Origin: Ischnura elegans
Taxonomy: Eukaryota; Arthropoda; Insecta; Odonata; Coenagrionidae
Direction: 5' to 3'
NCBI RefSeq assembly: GCF_921293095.1
Contig: NC_060259.1
Coordinates: 4,588,001-4,652,000 of the forward strand
DNA length: 64,000 nt
The stretch's first letter is position 1, and every line of letters starts with the position of its first letter. The notes under the pieces are model-generated. The model was not told the DNA's origin and did not search any database. It saw only the letters and a list, made by a program, of their open reading frames with translations. Both the position numbers and the translations under genes were made by a program. Shown piece by piece: positions 25,744 through 34,409 of this stretch.

Positions 25744-26252
25744 CCTTCCGCATACATCGGGTCTAGGGGAAAATATGTTGTGGTAATGATTGATTGCTCC
25801 ACCCCAAATATAATCTTCATCTCCTCTATACCCAACCTCCGCGCTGCATGCTCGAAGGATAGGAAGTACTGCTCCAACTCCGTCTGATTTTGATCCATTG
25901 CATCCACCGCAAGAATCACATTCTCTAAAATATTTGCGAGCGCCTGCCATTCGTCTTTATTGAATGCAACTATTTCTTTTCCCTTAGTGGAAAACACAGT
26001 GTAATTAACATCAAAATATTTTTTGAATGAGACGGAGAATCTTGGATTGGCTATTCCGTTAGAGATATCAGGATTGACTGCACCAGAATTGAAGTATTCC
26101 CTAATGTGATGTTCGTTATGTTTAAGGAGATAAAGGTCGTTGGAGAATAGGTCAATTGCACTCAAGTCATGAGTTATTCTCGCAAAGGCCCGTTTACCAC
26201 TCAGCCCCCAACCGATGCGAAGAACTTTTTTTATCTCCCAGTGAAGTTCCAA
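25683..26252 (-). CDS. Conserved Polinton protein of unknown function (gene A)
   Basis: This is 189 residues from a TTG; no ATG is obvious and the frame stays open upstream to about 26336, close to the end of the next gene. The stretch PRFSVSFKKYFD ... FNKDEWQALANIL resembles the corresponding protein of the second Polinton (61178-61540, ...SQSEWANIL). The C-terminal tail overlaps gene B in a different frame. In the second element the sequence matching this gene and its upstream neighbour forms one gene, so here they may be two halves of a broken gene. I see no recognised domain. Confidence 0.5.
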   Translation of the reverse strand: MELHWEIKKVLRIGWGLSGKRAFARITHDLSAIDLFSNDLYLLKHNEHHIREYFNSGAVNPDISNGIANPRFSVSFKKYFDVNYTVFSTKGKEIVAFNKDEWQALANILENVILAVDAMDQNQTELEQYFLSFEHAARRLGIEEMKIIFGVEQSIITTTYFPLDPMYAEGWAKLLSTSKRVFKEKKNCL

Positions 26253-26342
26253 GGCAGTAAAGTACTTTGAAATCCTCCAAGGGAGAGGGTAATTTCCTCG
26301 GGGATGTTGTGGGTTGTATACGACCGGGTTTTTTTATCTATC

Positions 26343-26651
26343 TTACGGATAGACTTTTGCTTTGGAATTCCTCCGGGATAACACGGGTGACTCTGCGACT
26401 GTTGAAAGCACGTCTACTCCAGCAGGCACCTGGATGTAGACTGATTCATCGGGTTTTTTCTCCCCTTCATTCATATTCTTTCGTTTACGGGGTTTACTTC
26501 CCTTTCCCGTTTCTCCATTCACCTTCCGCTTTCTCGGAGATGGCTTGCAAGACTTCTCCTCGGCAATGATTTCTTTAGATTGCAAAACGTCATCCGCGGA
26601 TTTCACTCCGCTCGAGGAGAGCGTGACTTCTTCGCTGGGAGACTGCATCAT
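26343..26651 (-). CDS. Small basic protein (gene C), possibly the N-terminus of gene A
   Basis: This 102-residue frame has an ATG start (MMQS). It is Ser-rich at the N-terminus, with clusters SPRKRKVNGE and KPRKRKNM that look like nuclear-localisation signals. The opening resembles MQSS of 61540-61758 in the second Polinton, where that sequence leads into the gene-A region. The stop at 26343 lies about 7 bp before the gene-A frame opens, which suggests one ancestral gene interrupted here. Its function is unknown; a nuclear or virion-assembly role is only a guess. Confidence 0.45.
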   Translation of the reverse strand: MMQSPSEEVTLSSSGVKSADDVLQSKEIIAEEKSCKPSPRKRKVNGETGKGSKPRKRKNMNEGEKKPDESVYIQVPAGVDVLSTVAESPVLSRRNSKAKVYP

Positions 26652-26663
26652 GACTATTTGTTT

Positions 26664-27200
26664 TCACAATGTACGCAACCTATTTCTCCAAGCACGTGTT
26701 TCTGCTAATGCGCAGCAAGCTTGAGACCTTGGATGACATCGGCGCTTAATTCGCCCACATGCAAAGACGCGAGAAAAGAGCAAGGTCACTTTGCAATCAT
26801 TAAGCTCGGGATGGGGAAATACCCGGGTGAATTGCGTCAGCGTGCGATGGATTGCCTTGAAATATGCATACAAGCAGCAGTACTCCCCACACAAATCGGA
26901 TTTAAAATTTTGCAACCGCGTACTATTTTTTTTCACCGTGGAAAAGCGACGAAGAAAATCGAGGATGTCGGGTACGAAAGGAGGAATGGCGTATGAGTCG
27001 AAATATTCTGCACGTTTGAGATTGATCACATGAACAGCAACCCAATGAATTCCAGGACGTGTAGAAGGATCAAAATTAATGATATATAAACCAGGTTTGA
27101 TGTTGATTTTCTTAATTACATCAGATGCGAAAACTCCTCGAAAAAAGGCTCGCGTATATCGATTACCCGTGAGAGCTCTTATAATTCCATTTGTATCCAT
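26664..27200 (-). CDS. PRO: Adenovirus-type cysteine protease (virion maturation)
   Basis: This 178-residue protein starts at ATG 27200. It has the C5/Ulp1-like protease signature: His in GIHWVAV at ~50, Asp in EYFDSYA at ~70, and the active Cys in DLCGEYCCLY at ~108. In adenoviruses and Polintons this enzyme cleaves capsid precursor proteins during particle maturation. The C-terminal 30 residues are Arg/Cys-rich (CHPRSQACC) and are conserved in the second element (CHPRAQRCC). The frame is intact. It sits directly after the capsid gene on the same strand, the usual Polinton order. The family assignment is strong; activity is untested. Confidence 0.85.
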   Translation of the reverse strand: MDTNGIIRALTGNRYTRAFFRGVFASDVIKKINIKPGLYIINFDPSTRPGIHWVAVHVINLKRAEYFDSYAIPPFVPDILDFLRRFSTVKKNSTRLQNFKSDLCGEYCCLYAYFKAIHRTLTQFTRVFPHPELNDCKVTLLFSRVFACGRIKRRCHPRSQACCALAETRAWRNRLRTL

Positions 27201-27222
27201 AATGCTCGCAGTGCTGCATTGC

Positions 27223-28513
27223 TTATGTCCAATTTAAGGTGACTTCCCTGTTTTTATTTATTAAAATTTCAGAATCATACTCTGCGTAAGTAAGAACTGT
27301 CACAGCGTGCTCGAGGGGTTTTTTAAATTTACCATGTAATCGTAAATTCCCCATGCGGGATGGTGAAACGTGGTTTTCACTCACGGAAGCATCGCGAGTG
27401 ACATTCCAGGCCAGCACAAAGTATCCATGTTGAAACATTTCCAACGTTATTTGGTTTCCCCCATCGGCATGATGCAATCCCAGTGCGGAGAAAAGCTGTC
27501 GACAAGCACGTGTGCAAAACTTCTTTTGTATTGTATCGAAGTCTGTTTCAATTCCTCCACATGGGTATTCTTGATCATCTACAAAAACAGAACAGTAATA
27601 CAGGCTAAAGTGACGAAAATTGAATGGATTTTTATTTCTTTTTCCGAGGAATGCATTATCCTCTATCATAACGGCAAGAAGTAAATTTGGGATTAAACCT
27701 AATATTAAATTATCATTGTTAAACATGCTGCTATTTGCAGGAATCGTGAATGATTTCATTTCAACACGCTTATAAGGTAAAATACTAGACATTCCGTCTC
27801 AGAGTATTTTTGCATGTGCAACTAGAACGGAATGATCAAGCTCATAATGAGTTGCGTAGAGTGTAGCTTCTTCAATTTTCAGAACCCCTTCTCCGTCTGG
27901 TTTATCCATTAGAAAGAATGCAGGTTTTGCAAAAGACAGTTCAATGTCCACGTCAACGTTGTTTAGGAGAAGCCTGGATTGATGCAACACGTCCGCATGT
28001 AGTTTTCCTTCGAGTTCTATAAGATTGCTATTTTCCAACAATCCTTTCCTAGCCCTTAATCCTGCATTTGTTTCAAGACTATCTAAATCTTCTCCATTGT
28101 CAAGCACCCATCCGATACACTGCAAATGCGTACGTGCCGCATCCGTACCATAATTAAGCAGGTTTTCCAAATAACTACGGTAAGCGTAATGTTCGGACGT
28201 TGTCACTCTTCGTCCATTCAGATACACATTGCAATTTTCAAAAAGAGAATGGAGTATGTTATTTACAATTCCTGGCTGCTCTTGACCACTCACGAACGAT
28301 TTGTTTCCATTCAAGAGTTTGAGTTTAATATTCAGGGATATATCGTTCAAATCGATGTATCTATCACCGTTCCCTTTGATGGAAAATTTCAATTCTGAGT
28401 AGGTATCGATAGCAGTAACTTGTTTTGTATGCAACGATTCGGTTGCCTAAGATACTAGCTTGGATAGGACGGCGAGTGAATATGTCCAAAGACGAGGGAA
28501 TAACCTGCGTCAT
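27223..28513 (-). pseudogene. MCP: Hexon-like major capsid protein, interrupted
   Basis: This is the double-jelly-roll major capsid protein of Polintons and adintoviruses. Landmarks shared with the second copy (62848-64000) are QPG[IV]VNNILH, CNVY[LF]NG, YRSYLEN[LV]LNYGTDA and, near the C-terminus, a GNQIT..MF.HGYF block. The frame is broken twice: an in-frame TGA at 27799-27801 separates the two halves, and the first ~28 codons (from ATG 28513, ...SSLDIFTRRP) lie in a different frame from the rest, with the shift near 28420-28440. The capsid protein is therefore probably not made intact unless the stop is read through and the shift is an assembly error. Confidence 0.85.
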
Positions 28514-28577
28514 CTTCGTTGATGTGCCCTCCACCGTCTCAGTCGAAAGACTAATGTCATGTTTTATTGTATTTGTA

Positions 28578-29129
28578 TTATAATGAAAATATATCCCTTA
28601 TCCCACCACCTCGCTGTTTCCCTTTTCCACGTCTCTTCCTTCTCCTCATTGTCCTAGTAATTTTCTTCTTCTTTGAGACGGGATTTCGTGCTCGTTTTAT
28701 TCTATTTACTTTTTTCAGCTTCCTCTTCCTCTTCTGCTTCTTTTTAACAATTGGAATTGCATTCACAGCCGCTTTTTTACGTGGTCTCTTTGCCGTGCGT
28801 AGACCAGCCCCCACCATTCTTTCCATTTTGTCTTCGGCACGTCTTTTTAAATTACTTCCCGCCTCCTTAAGACGAGTTTTTAAAATTTCTTTTCCAGGCT
28901 TTGTACCGATATCCGTGAGGGCTCCAATTCCTGCTTTCACAGCCTCTTCCCCAACCGCTTTCAAACCGCTAGTGAAAAGAGGTCTCACGTATCGCCAAAG
29001 CCCGCTAAAAAAACTCCCTAGTCCGTTCCCTTTCTGTCTATAATGACTGGCTCGGTAAATGGGGCCAATCTCACCTCCTTTTTGTCGTGAAATGTAATAT
29101 TTCAAGTATCGATCCACATCCGTGGACAT
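28578..29129 (-). CDS. Basic minor virion protein (adenovirus pVI/pX-like)
   Basis: This 183-residue protein has an ATG at 29129. The N-terminus YLKYYISRQKGGEIGP is followed by a Gly-rich amphipathic segment GLGSFFSGLWRYVRPL (~33-48). A long, very basic C-terminal half follows, with KKKQKRKRKLKK and RRRKRRGKGK, ending GGGIRDIFSL. A GSFF..L.R.V.PL segment plus a basic tail is common to a widespread Polinton/adintovirus family compared with adenovirus membrane-lytic or DNA-condensing minor capsid proteins. Position between capsid and penton-like genes agrees. The exact role is inferred from composition and context. Confidence 0.6.
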   Translation of the reverse strand: MSTDVDRYLKYYISRQKGGEIGPIYRASHYRQKGNGLGSFFSGLWRYVRPLFTSGLKAVGEEAVKAGIGALTDIGTKPGKEILKTRLKEAGSNLKRRAEDKMERMVGAGLRTAKRPRKKAAVNAIPIVKKKQKRKRKLKKVNRIKRARNPVSKKKKITRTMRRRKRRGKGKQRGGGIRDIFSL

Positions 29130-29159
29130 CTTGATGGATACTGATCTTCCTTTATAATA

Positions 29160-29858
29160 TTACTTTTTTTTAAAGTGAAGAACCAATGCTGCAGGATCGA
29201 TGCTGGATACAAATGGAAAAGGTCGACCCATTTTATCTCCGAGAAATATCTCAATACTATCAAATTCTATCCGTTCAACGGGTACATAATACGGTTGCTG
29301 GAATATTTGATGCCTACCCCTTCCAGTGTTAATTACTCTTAAACATCTACTCATCGTGTCACCTATAAATTGCGGTTTCACGAGATCGTTATAAACAAAT
29401 ACGATTCCGACGTATTCCTCTATTTTGATTTGTGGTGGTTCTTTCCTTTTAATCTCCAATGAGTTGGATGATGGAGTTGCTAATGCCCGACTGGGAGGAA
29501 GCATTACCACGCCTTCAGAAATATCATTACCTTTATTTAAATTTGCTATTTCAATATCATATTCTAATCGCCTGTCTTCAGGTATGGATTCTCGAAGTGC
29601 TCCGAACAATGTGCTCAATGTGTAGGTTGGTTTTGTTAACGTGATTTCATGATCGTTATTGAGCATTCGAATAGACACCGTATTGTTCACTGGTGCACTT
29701 GCACGTGGTAATGATATTTCCACCAGACCCACAACTCATTCTTCGCTTTCACTGAGAGTGATTCGTCGAGGAAGTTTTGTGCGAAAATGAGCAATTGAAT
29801 TGTCCAGGTAATATTTCGCCGAACTATCGCTAAGGAGTGTGATGTGAAATTCATTCAT
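29160..29858 (-). pseudogene. Penton-like minor capsid protein, with in-frame TGA
   Basis: The ATG at 29858 gives an open frame of 40 codons, a TGA at 29736-29738, then 190 more codons in the same frame. The second part begins VGLVEISLPRA and includes EIANL, IGDTMSRCLRVI, YVPVERIEFDSIEI and ends LHFKKK. The order (length ~230, one jelly-roll-sized domain, next to the basic virion protein) fits the penton-like minor capsid protein of Polintons. Members usually have a Trp-containing motif just before VGL.EI, so the TGA probably replaces a Trp codon. Calling it a pseudogene assumes no readthrough. Confidence 0.65.
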
Positions 29859-29864
29859 GATAGC

Positions 29865-30944
29865 TCAATTATTGAGCAATCTTTTCACAGTGGAAGCTAA
29901 TATCCAACTGTTGAAACTGTCTCCGTATCCCTTCCATTTAACGAAATATTCCTGGTTAGCGCCTTTTCCTCTCCGTCTAAGAATTTTTTCGATTTTGAAT
30001 TCAGTATTATCAGTTATTCTACTCCGTACTAACTCTCTTCCGTAGAAAGAACCCTTTATTTCCTCACCATTTAAATCTTCCAATTTATATGTGGGTATGA
30101 TAAAATCCCTTGAAATTGATTTCACTTTAAATATTTCTGTAGAATAATTCGGTGTGTATCCTTTAGCGAATGGTAACTTTTCCTTGCTAATACGAACATG
30201 ATCACCAACCTCAAATTTCCTACCGCCATCATCATGCTTAAGTCGTCTTCTCGACTGATACACAGCAGTTGAAAATGCACTCGATTCGTTTACTTGAGAA
30301 GGAGCAATTCCAATGCTGGAATGTATGCGATCATTGTATCCTTTGAGTAGCTTCGGGAGCACACTCACGTAATTATAAGTGTTATTTTTTGTAAAATATT
30401 TGTACATTTTACTTTTCAACGTTCTATTAAACCTTTCCACGACTGCTGCTTTTACGCCTGGATTGTTTGTAGTGTAGAATTTAACTCCCCGCTCGGCGAG
30501 AAATTTTTTGAATTTAATATTAGCAAATTCACCACCTTTATCACTTTGAATTTTCAATGGTTTCCGTTTGTTAAAAATCGAGCGAAAAGCATCGATGACA
30601 CTTTCAGGTTTCTTATTTTTCAAGGGTTTAGCCCATGCATATTTTGAAAAAAGATCTATCACCGTAAGAAGATATTGATAGCCATTATTATATTTTTTCA
30701 GAGATCTCATGTCATTTAGGTCACACTGCCAAGTTTCATCGATGTATGATACATCGTATTTATTACGAGGAAATCTTTTCCTGATCGGTCTGTGAAGTGT
30801 ATAGCTATCCTGCGACTCTAGCCACTTTTGAACGTTTTCTTTTGAGAATTTTTTCCCCGCTGCAGTTCACAGAGAATCTCTGGTCGAAAAACTAGCTGGA
30901 TTTGAAGGGTCGAAATAAATTTTACTTAGGGATGATTCGACCAT
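29865..30944 (-). pseudogene. INT: Retroviral-type integrase with chromodomain, with in-frame TGA
   Basis: This is an rve-family DDE integrase: Asp in VIDLFSKYAWAKPLK, second Asp in IQSDKGGEF, and Glu in VVERFNRTLKSKM. An SH3-like region (VGDHVRISKEKLPF) and a C-terminal chromodomain (KILRRRGKGANQEYFVKWKG, then SFNSW) follow. An in-frame TGA at 30867-30869 interrupts the N-terminal part about 26 codons from the first ATG (30944). Internal Met codons at 30710 would give 281 residues with the catalytic core but no N-terminal region. The enzyme would have inserted the element and made the 6-bp GTAGAT duplication. Confidence 0.85.
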
Positions 30945-31443
30945 TGAATCTCTTTTTCTGTAATTGCTTTCTTTCTTTTTTCCTGGGGGTTGATGATGGA
31001 GGAGTCTTTTTCCCCTTCCGTTTTCGACGATTTCCTTCGTCGTCTGATGTCTTCCTCTTCTTCCTCGGATTTTGCGGGGAAGTTGTTAACTTTTTCCCCT
31101 TTCGCTTCTGTTTTCGAATTCCTTCTTCGTTGTCTAGTGATACTGCCCTCTTCTTCTTCCTCGGAGTTAACGGTGAATATGGTACTTTTTTGACTCGTTT
31201 TCGGCTTCCTCTCCTCGGAATTGTTGGTGATATGTCTACATCCCCCAAGTCCATTTGATCCACAACGTCCATTTGATCTTCTTCCATTGTTTCGTCTAAT
31301 TCGTCTTTTATTTCCAAGTCTTTCATTTCCACGTCTTCGTCCCGTAGTTTTTGCTCGAGCTCGTTCAATATCTCCTCCATCTTCTCCTTCCCTCTTTCTT
31401 GGCTTTTTCCCCATTGGTCTTCAATTTCTATGTAATTTTTCAA
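30922..31443 (-). CDS. Acidic-basic charged protein with repeated PRKKx motifs
   Basis: The open frame has 173 codons from a TTG; the first in-frame ATG is at 31380. The N-terminal half is acidic (LDETMEEDQMDVVDQMDLGD). The C-terminal half is basic with spaced repeats TPRKKKRAV, NPRKKRKTS, RRKRKGKK and TPRKKERK, about 20-25 residues apart. This suggests a nucleic-acid-binding or nuclear-targeted tail. The 5' end overlaps the next gene's 3' end by 23 nt in another frame, so it may be that protein's C-terminal half shifted by a mutation. I do not recognise a family. It is likely a virion or core protein by position. Confidence 0.4.
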   Translation of the reverse strand: MKNYIEIEDQWGKSQERGKEKMEEILNELEQKLRDEDVEMKDLEIKDELDETMEEDQMDVVDQMDLGDVDISPTIPRRGSRKRVKKVPYSPLTPRKKKRAVSLDNEEGIRKQKRKGKKLTTSPQNPRKKRKTSDDEGNRRKRKGKKTPPSSTPRKKERKQLQKKRFNGRIIPK

Positions 31444-32053
31444 TGTTTCTTCCTTTATTCTTTAATTCGTTGAATTTTTCAGCCTTGGGTGTATTACTTC
31501 TTTTCTCTGGAGTTCTAACCGTCTTAAGCTCCGCGAGAGGAATGGTATCCTTAGATTTTGAAGTGTTTTCTAAATACGAATTGAGTAATCTCTTATAGTA
31601 CTGCCATTTCAGAGAGTCTGGGATGTCTTTACGGTCTAAAATCCCCCGCATTTCTTTATCCAAAATCGGAGTATTGTTATTCTTTCCATAGCTTAATTTA
31701 CTAATAACCCCATCACTAGGAATATTAAATACTTGTTTTCCTCTTTGTACGAACTCCACCTTTTTTTTGGGTTTACCTTCCTTTGATTTCCCATTAAAAT
31801 TAGTGCTTTTGGGAGGAGAAAGAACGTTGACCAAATCGAGTGGAGGTAAAATATCGTCACGTTTACTCTCTGAAACAGTTTCCAAGTACGCATCTAAAAT
31901 TCTTCTATAATGATGCCATTTCTGCGAATCTTCCAAGTCCTTTCTTTGTAAAACCGCATGCATTTCCTTATCTAATTTAGATAATCGCTCAGTTAAATTT
32001 TTGGATTTTACTAAATCATCCGGATTCACCAAAAGGAACTTTTGAAAACTCAT
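31421..32053 (-). CDS. Virion-block protein with two internal ~35-residue repeats
   Basis: This 210-residue protein starts at ATG 32053. Two copies of a helical repeat are visible: LDKEMHAVLQRKDLEDSQKW (~28) and LDKEMRGILDRKDIPDSLKW (~131), each followed by a Y[RK]R[IL]L..YLE segment. The linker between them is basic and Pro-rich. A protein with LDKEM...W..Y...L..YL repeats is common in insect Polinton-related loci, but I know no demonstrated function; a structural or scaffold role is a guess from its place among capsid genes. Confidence 0.55.
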   Translation of the reverse strand: MSFQKFLLVNPDDLVKSKNLTERLSKLDKEMHAVLQRKDLEDSQKWHHYRRILDAYLETVSESKRDDILPPLDLVNVLSPPKSTNFNGKSKEGKPKKKVEFVQRGKQVFNIPSDGVISKLSYGKNNNTPILDKEMRGILDRKDIPDSLKWQYYKRLLNSYLENTSKSKDTIPLAELKTVRTPEKRSNTPKAEKFNELKNKGRNIEKLHRN

Positions 32054-32058
32054 CTTAA

Positions 32059-32397
32059 TTATTTAATGAAACTACCTATTAAACCACTTAGCAAAGAACC
32101 CAATAGGACTGGTAAAAATCCTCCTTTTTGACTCAATATTCGCCGCTTCTTTTTCAGGGGGACTTTGTAGCAAGCTATTTCTCTGATAGCTTTCTTAAAT
32201 CTGGCCAATTTCTTCTTACACTTCGCGATTATATTAACGTTCCCATTAATAATATTTTTACAACATTCGCTCAATGTTTTAATAAGGTCAGAATTTCCTG
32301 CTTCAATTATCTTCCTTCTTCTTTGAGGACTAGCGCGACTTAATTCCTTCAAGAGACTATGATTTCGCTTTACCCTTTCTAATTTATTTTTCCTCAT
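32059..32397 (-). CDS. Small basic protein with hydrophobic C-terminus
   Basis: This 112-residue protein starts at ATG 32397. A helical basic N-terminus (SRASPQRRRKIIEA), a middle segment with Cys-Cys (LSECCKNIINGNVNIIAKCKKKL) and a KKKRRILSQKGGF linker lead to a hydrophobic tail LPVLLGSLLSGLIGSFI (~92-110). The arrangement LxxCxxN...N..., a basic RxLxQ+GGF hinge and a hydrophobic end recurs in many invertebrate Polinton/adintovirus loci and has been compared with adenovirus pX-like or membrane-active virion peptides. It abuts the repeat protein (5-bp gap) and the ATPase (2-bp gap). Confidence 0.6.
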   Translation of the reverse strand: MRKNKLERVKRNHSLLKELSRASPQRRRKIIEAGNSDLIKTLSECCKNIINGNVNIIAKCKKKLARFKKAIREIACYKVPLKKKRRILSQKGGFLPVLLGSLLSGLIGSFIK

Positions 32398-32399
32398 AT

Positions 32400-33038
32400 T
32401 TACAAAGTTTTTTCTTCCATCAGCTTCAATGGGGTGTAAACTTCAGTGATCTCTTCGGGGAAGATATGAGTTCTGAATCTCAACCGATCGTCCGTCTCCT
32501 GAGCAAAGTCCAAGAGCAAGTAAGTGTAAGGTTTTGACGTCACCTGCATATATACCTCACTGAGACCTTTAGAATCTTGAGGATATACTTGACTCGCTAA
32601 ATATCTAAATTGTGATCGATCTCGGACATTTCTGAAGCATACAATATATTTCGCATTAAGAGATATCGTGCGTGAAAAAGGGGAATGATATAAAACATTT
32701 TGACTTATTAGAATTATCGAAATGTTGCAATGATGCGATCCCTTTGTAAATAATTCGCTAACCTTGTTGTTGTTCAAACATTCATGCATCAGATCATCAA
32801 TCACGTAGAGAGTGGGTGTCTTTTGTGGGTTGATGAAACTTTCGGGGAGTTCATTTAAAAAAGATATCCCTTTAATCGATGGTCTGCTCTCTGGACTGCA
32901 ACACCATATGATCTTGGATATATTCCCCTCAACTAAGTGCGGTAAATTTTTAAGGAATCGTAGAACAAAATTTGTTTTACCACATCCAGATGGACCTGCA
33001 CAAATGCAGGTGAAGGGATGCCTCCATTTCAAAGACAT
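32400..33038 (-). CDS. ATP: Genome-packaging ATPase (FtsK-HerA type)
   Basis: This 212-residue protein starts at ATG 33038. The Walker A motif GPSGCGKTNF lies at ~15, Walker B TLYVIDDLM at ~82, a sensor-like ILISQNVLYH at ~108, and an Arg-rich RNVRDRSQFR at ~137. This is the short A32-like packaging ATPase common to Polintons, adintoviruses and related DNA viruses, which drives DNA into procapsids. The length is normal for the family and the frame is intact. A perfect 94-bp-arm hairpin lies 85 bp upstream of its start. Confidence 0.85.
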   Translation of the reverse strand: MSLKWRHPFTCICAGPSGCGKTNFVLRFLKNLPHLVEGNISKIIWCCSPESRPSIKGISFLNELPESFINPQKTPTLYVIDDLMHECLNNNKVSELFTKGSHHCNISIILISQNVLYHSPFSRTISLNAKYIVCFRNVRDRSQFRYLASQVYPQDSKGLSEVYMQVTSKPYTYLLLDFAQETDDRLRFRTHIFPEEITEVYTPLKLMEEKTL

Positions 33039-33122
33039 TGAAATACTCTTGTCACATAGAAATGGAATACGTAAATGTGTTCGCTGGAGTCAATTCACTC
33101 AAATATATGTATATATATTATA

Positions 33123-33319
33123 CAAAGTTAGGCTCACTGTGATGGATTGTTCGATAATCACTCAACCACTACAATCGTTTAAAAAATAAAATTCTATCGA
33201 ATTTAAATTATTTTTTAAAATTATAAAAAAATAATTTAAATTCGATAGAATTTTATTTTTTAAACGATTGTAGTGGTTGAGTGATTATCGAACAATCCAT
33301 CACAGTGAGCCTAACTTTG
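33123..33319. repeat. Perfect long hairpin (94-bp arms, 9-nt loop)
   Basis: Bases 33123-33216 are the exact reverse complement of 33226-33319 over 94 bp; the outer ends are CAAAGTTAGG and CCTAACTTTG. It is intergenic, between the 3' end of the Cys-rich gene (33536) and the start of the packaging ATPase (33038). It could be a cruciform replication or packaging signal, a dsRNA hairpin source, or a small foldback insertion. I see no clear target duplication. Confidence 0.9.
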
Positions 33320-33535
33320 CACATTGATTTCTTAATAAACATAACACATTAAAAAATGAAACACGTCCGTTAAATTATTTTCATTTATTAATAGCTTATC
33401 TCCAAAATTACAAAAGTTATACACAAGATGATTTCATGAAAGCATCACTTGAAAAATATACATGCATATCAAAAGAAAACATTTCGTATCGATACCATTT
33501 TTTTAAACTGTATATTGTCCTTAATTATTCCTCGT
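33320..33535. other. AT-rich intergenic stretch
   Basis: Between the hairpin and the Cys-rich gene the DNA is AT-rich, with AATAAA-type words near 33331 and 33517 on either strand. It could hold the polyadenylation region of the minus-strand gene. No open frame is supported. Confidence 0.4.
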
Positions 33536-34033
33536 TTAATCACTTTCATCACTATCGCTTGAGGTTTCTGGGAATACTTTTAATCTTTTGAATGGGGTGG
33601 AACAATCAAAATAATTTTCATGCTGGAATCTTTTAACCCTTGATTTGAGTACTTTGATGTCAAAAATGCTAAGTACTTCATTTACACTATCTGTACCACA
33701 TGACCGGTCACAGTAATCTGCCGGATGTACAACTGAAAATAATGATTTCACAAAGCATTTATCGCACCAATTGCTAACTCTGGAAATAACTTTTACGGCG
33801 TCTCTGGTTAAAATACTTTTCTCCACACTAAAAAATGTATCCTTTGAATATTTACAAAAAAAGCTCTTTATGTCCCTACATTCATCCATCATTGGATAGA
33901 AACAAAATGGACATAATGTTACGCGTTTTCCATCCTTCTTCTCCCGTAAAAAATATCTATACTTTATATGAATCGGAACTGTTCCTCTTAATAATATAAC
34001 CATTCCCGCATCTATCGGTTGAAGATCTCTCAA
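33536..34033 (-). CDS. Cys-rich protein of unknown function
   Basis: The frame has 165 codons from a TTG and stays open upstream to about 34105; the first in-frame ATG is at 34003 (MVILLRG). It has paired cysteines: TLCPFCFYPMMDEC, FFCKYS, NWCDKCF and YCDRSC, a pattern suited to binding two zinc ions. The C-terminus is acidic and Ser-rich (ETSSDSDESD). It resembles regulatory or DNA-binding viral accessory proteins in general character only; I do not recognise a family. A short frame lies just upstream on the same strand, so the true N-terminus may be broken. Confidence 0.45.
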   Translation of the reverse strand: MRDLQPIDAGMVILLRGTVPIHIKYRYFLREKKDGKRVTLCPFCFYPMMDECRDIKSFFCKYSKDTFFSVEKSILTRDAVKVISRVSNWCDKCFVKSLFSVVHPADYCDRSCGTDSVNEVLSIFDIKVLKSRVKRFQHENYFDCSTPFKRLKVFPETSSDSDESD

Positions 34034-34071
34034 GCTGAAATACTCGAAGAGCGTGAAATATATTCGAAAGA

Positions 34072-34296
34072 TTACATTAGAATGCGTTTTTCCCCTCGAA
34101 AGTAAATACGCGAATTCAGCAAGAGCATTTGGATTAGGCTCACGAAATTTGAATCGAGATCTATTCGCATGAGCTCCTCAAATAGATGCGGAAAATATTC
34201 TTTCAGCAACTCACTGATTCGTATCAGTTCGAATTCATTTTCCGTCCCGCTAAAACTTCGGATAGTCCTTAGGCACAGAGTCTGGAGTTTACGCAT
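34072..34296 (-). CDS. Short Leu-rich open frame, possibly the N-terminus of a broken gene
   Basis: This encodes 74 residues from ATG 34296: MRKLQTLCLRTIRSF, then a helical acidic stretch (ISELLKEYFPHLFEELMRI). It lies directly upstream of the Cys-rich frame in a different frame, and the two together would make a normal-sized protein if a shift lay near 34090-34130. No domain is recognisable. Confidence 0.3.
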   Translation of the reverse strand: MRKLQTLCLRTIRSFSGTENEFELIRISELLKEYFPHLFEELMRIDLDSNFVSLIQMLLLNSRIYFRGEKRILM

Positions 34297-34409
34297 GGCG
34301 TCCGTGGATGGGATTCAATGACTGAAGCAGCGGTTCTCTGGATGCATTTATACAACCCCCCCCTTCCTCACTTCTCATCCTTCTTTCGCTCGTGTTACAT
34401 CATCACCAT

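Noticed and set aside
30902..31598. Hydrophobic Phe-rich plus-strand frames
   Set aside because: They are antisense to the Lys/Arg-rich genes on the minus strand; Lys codons read in reverse give Phe and Leu.
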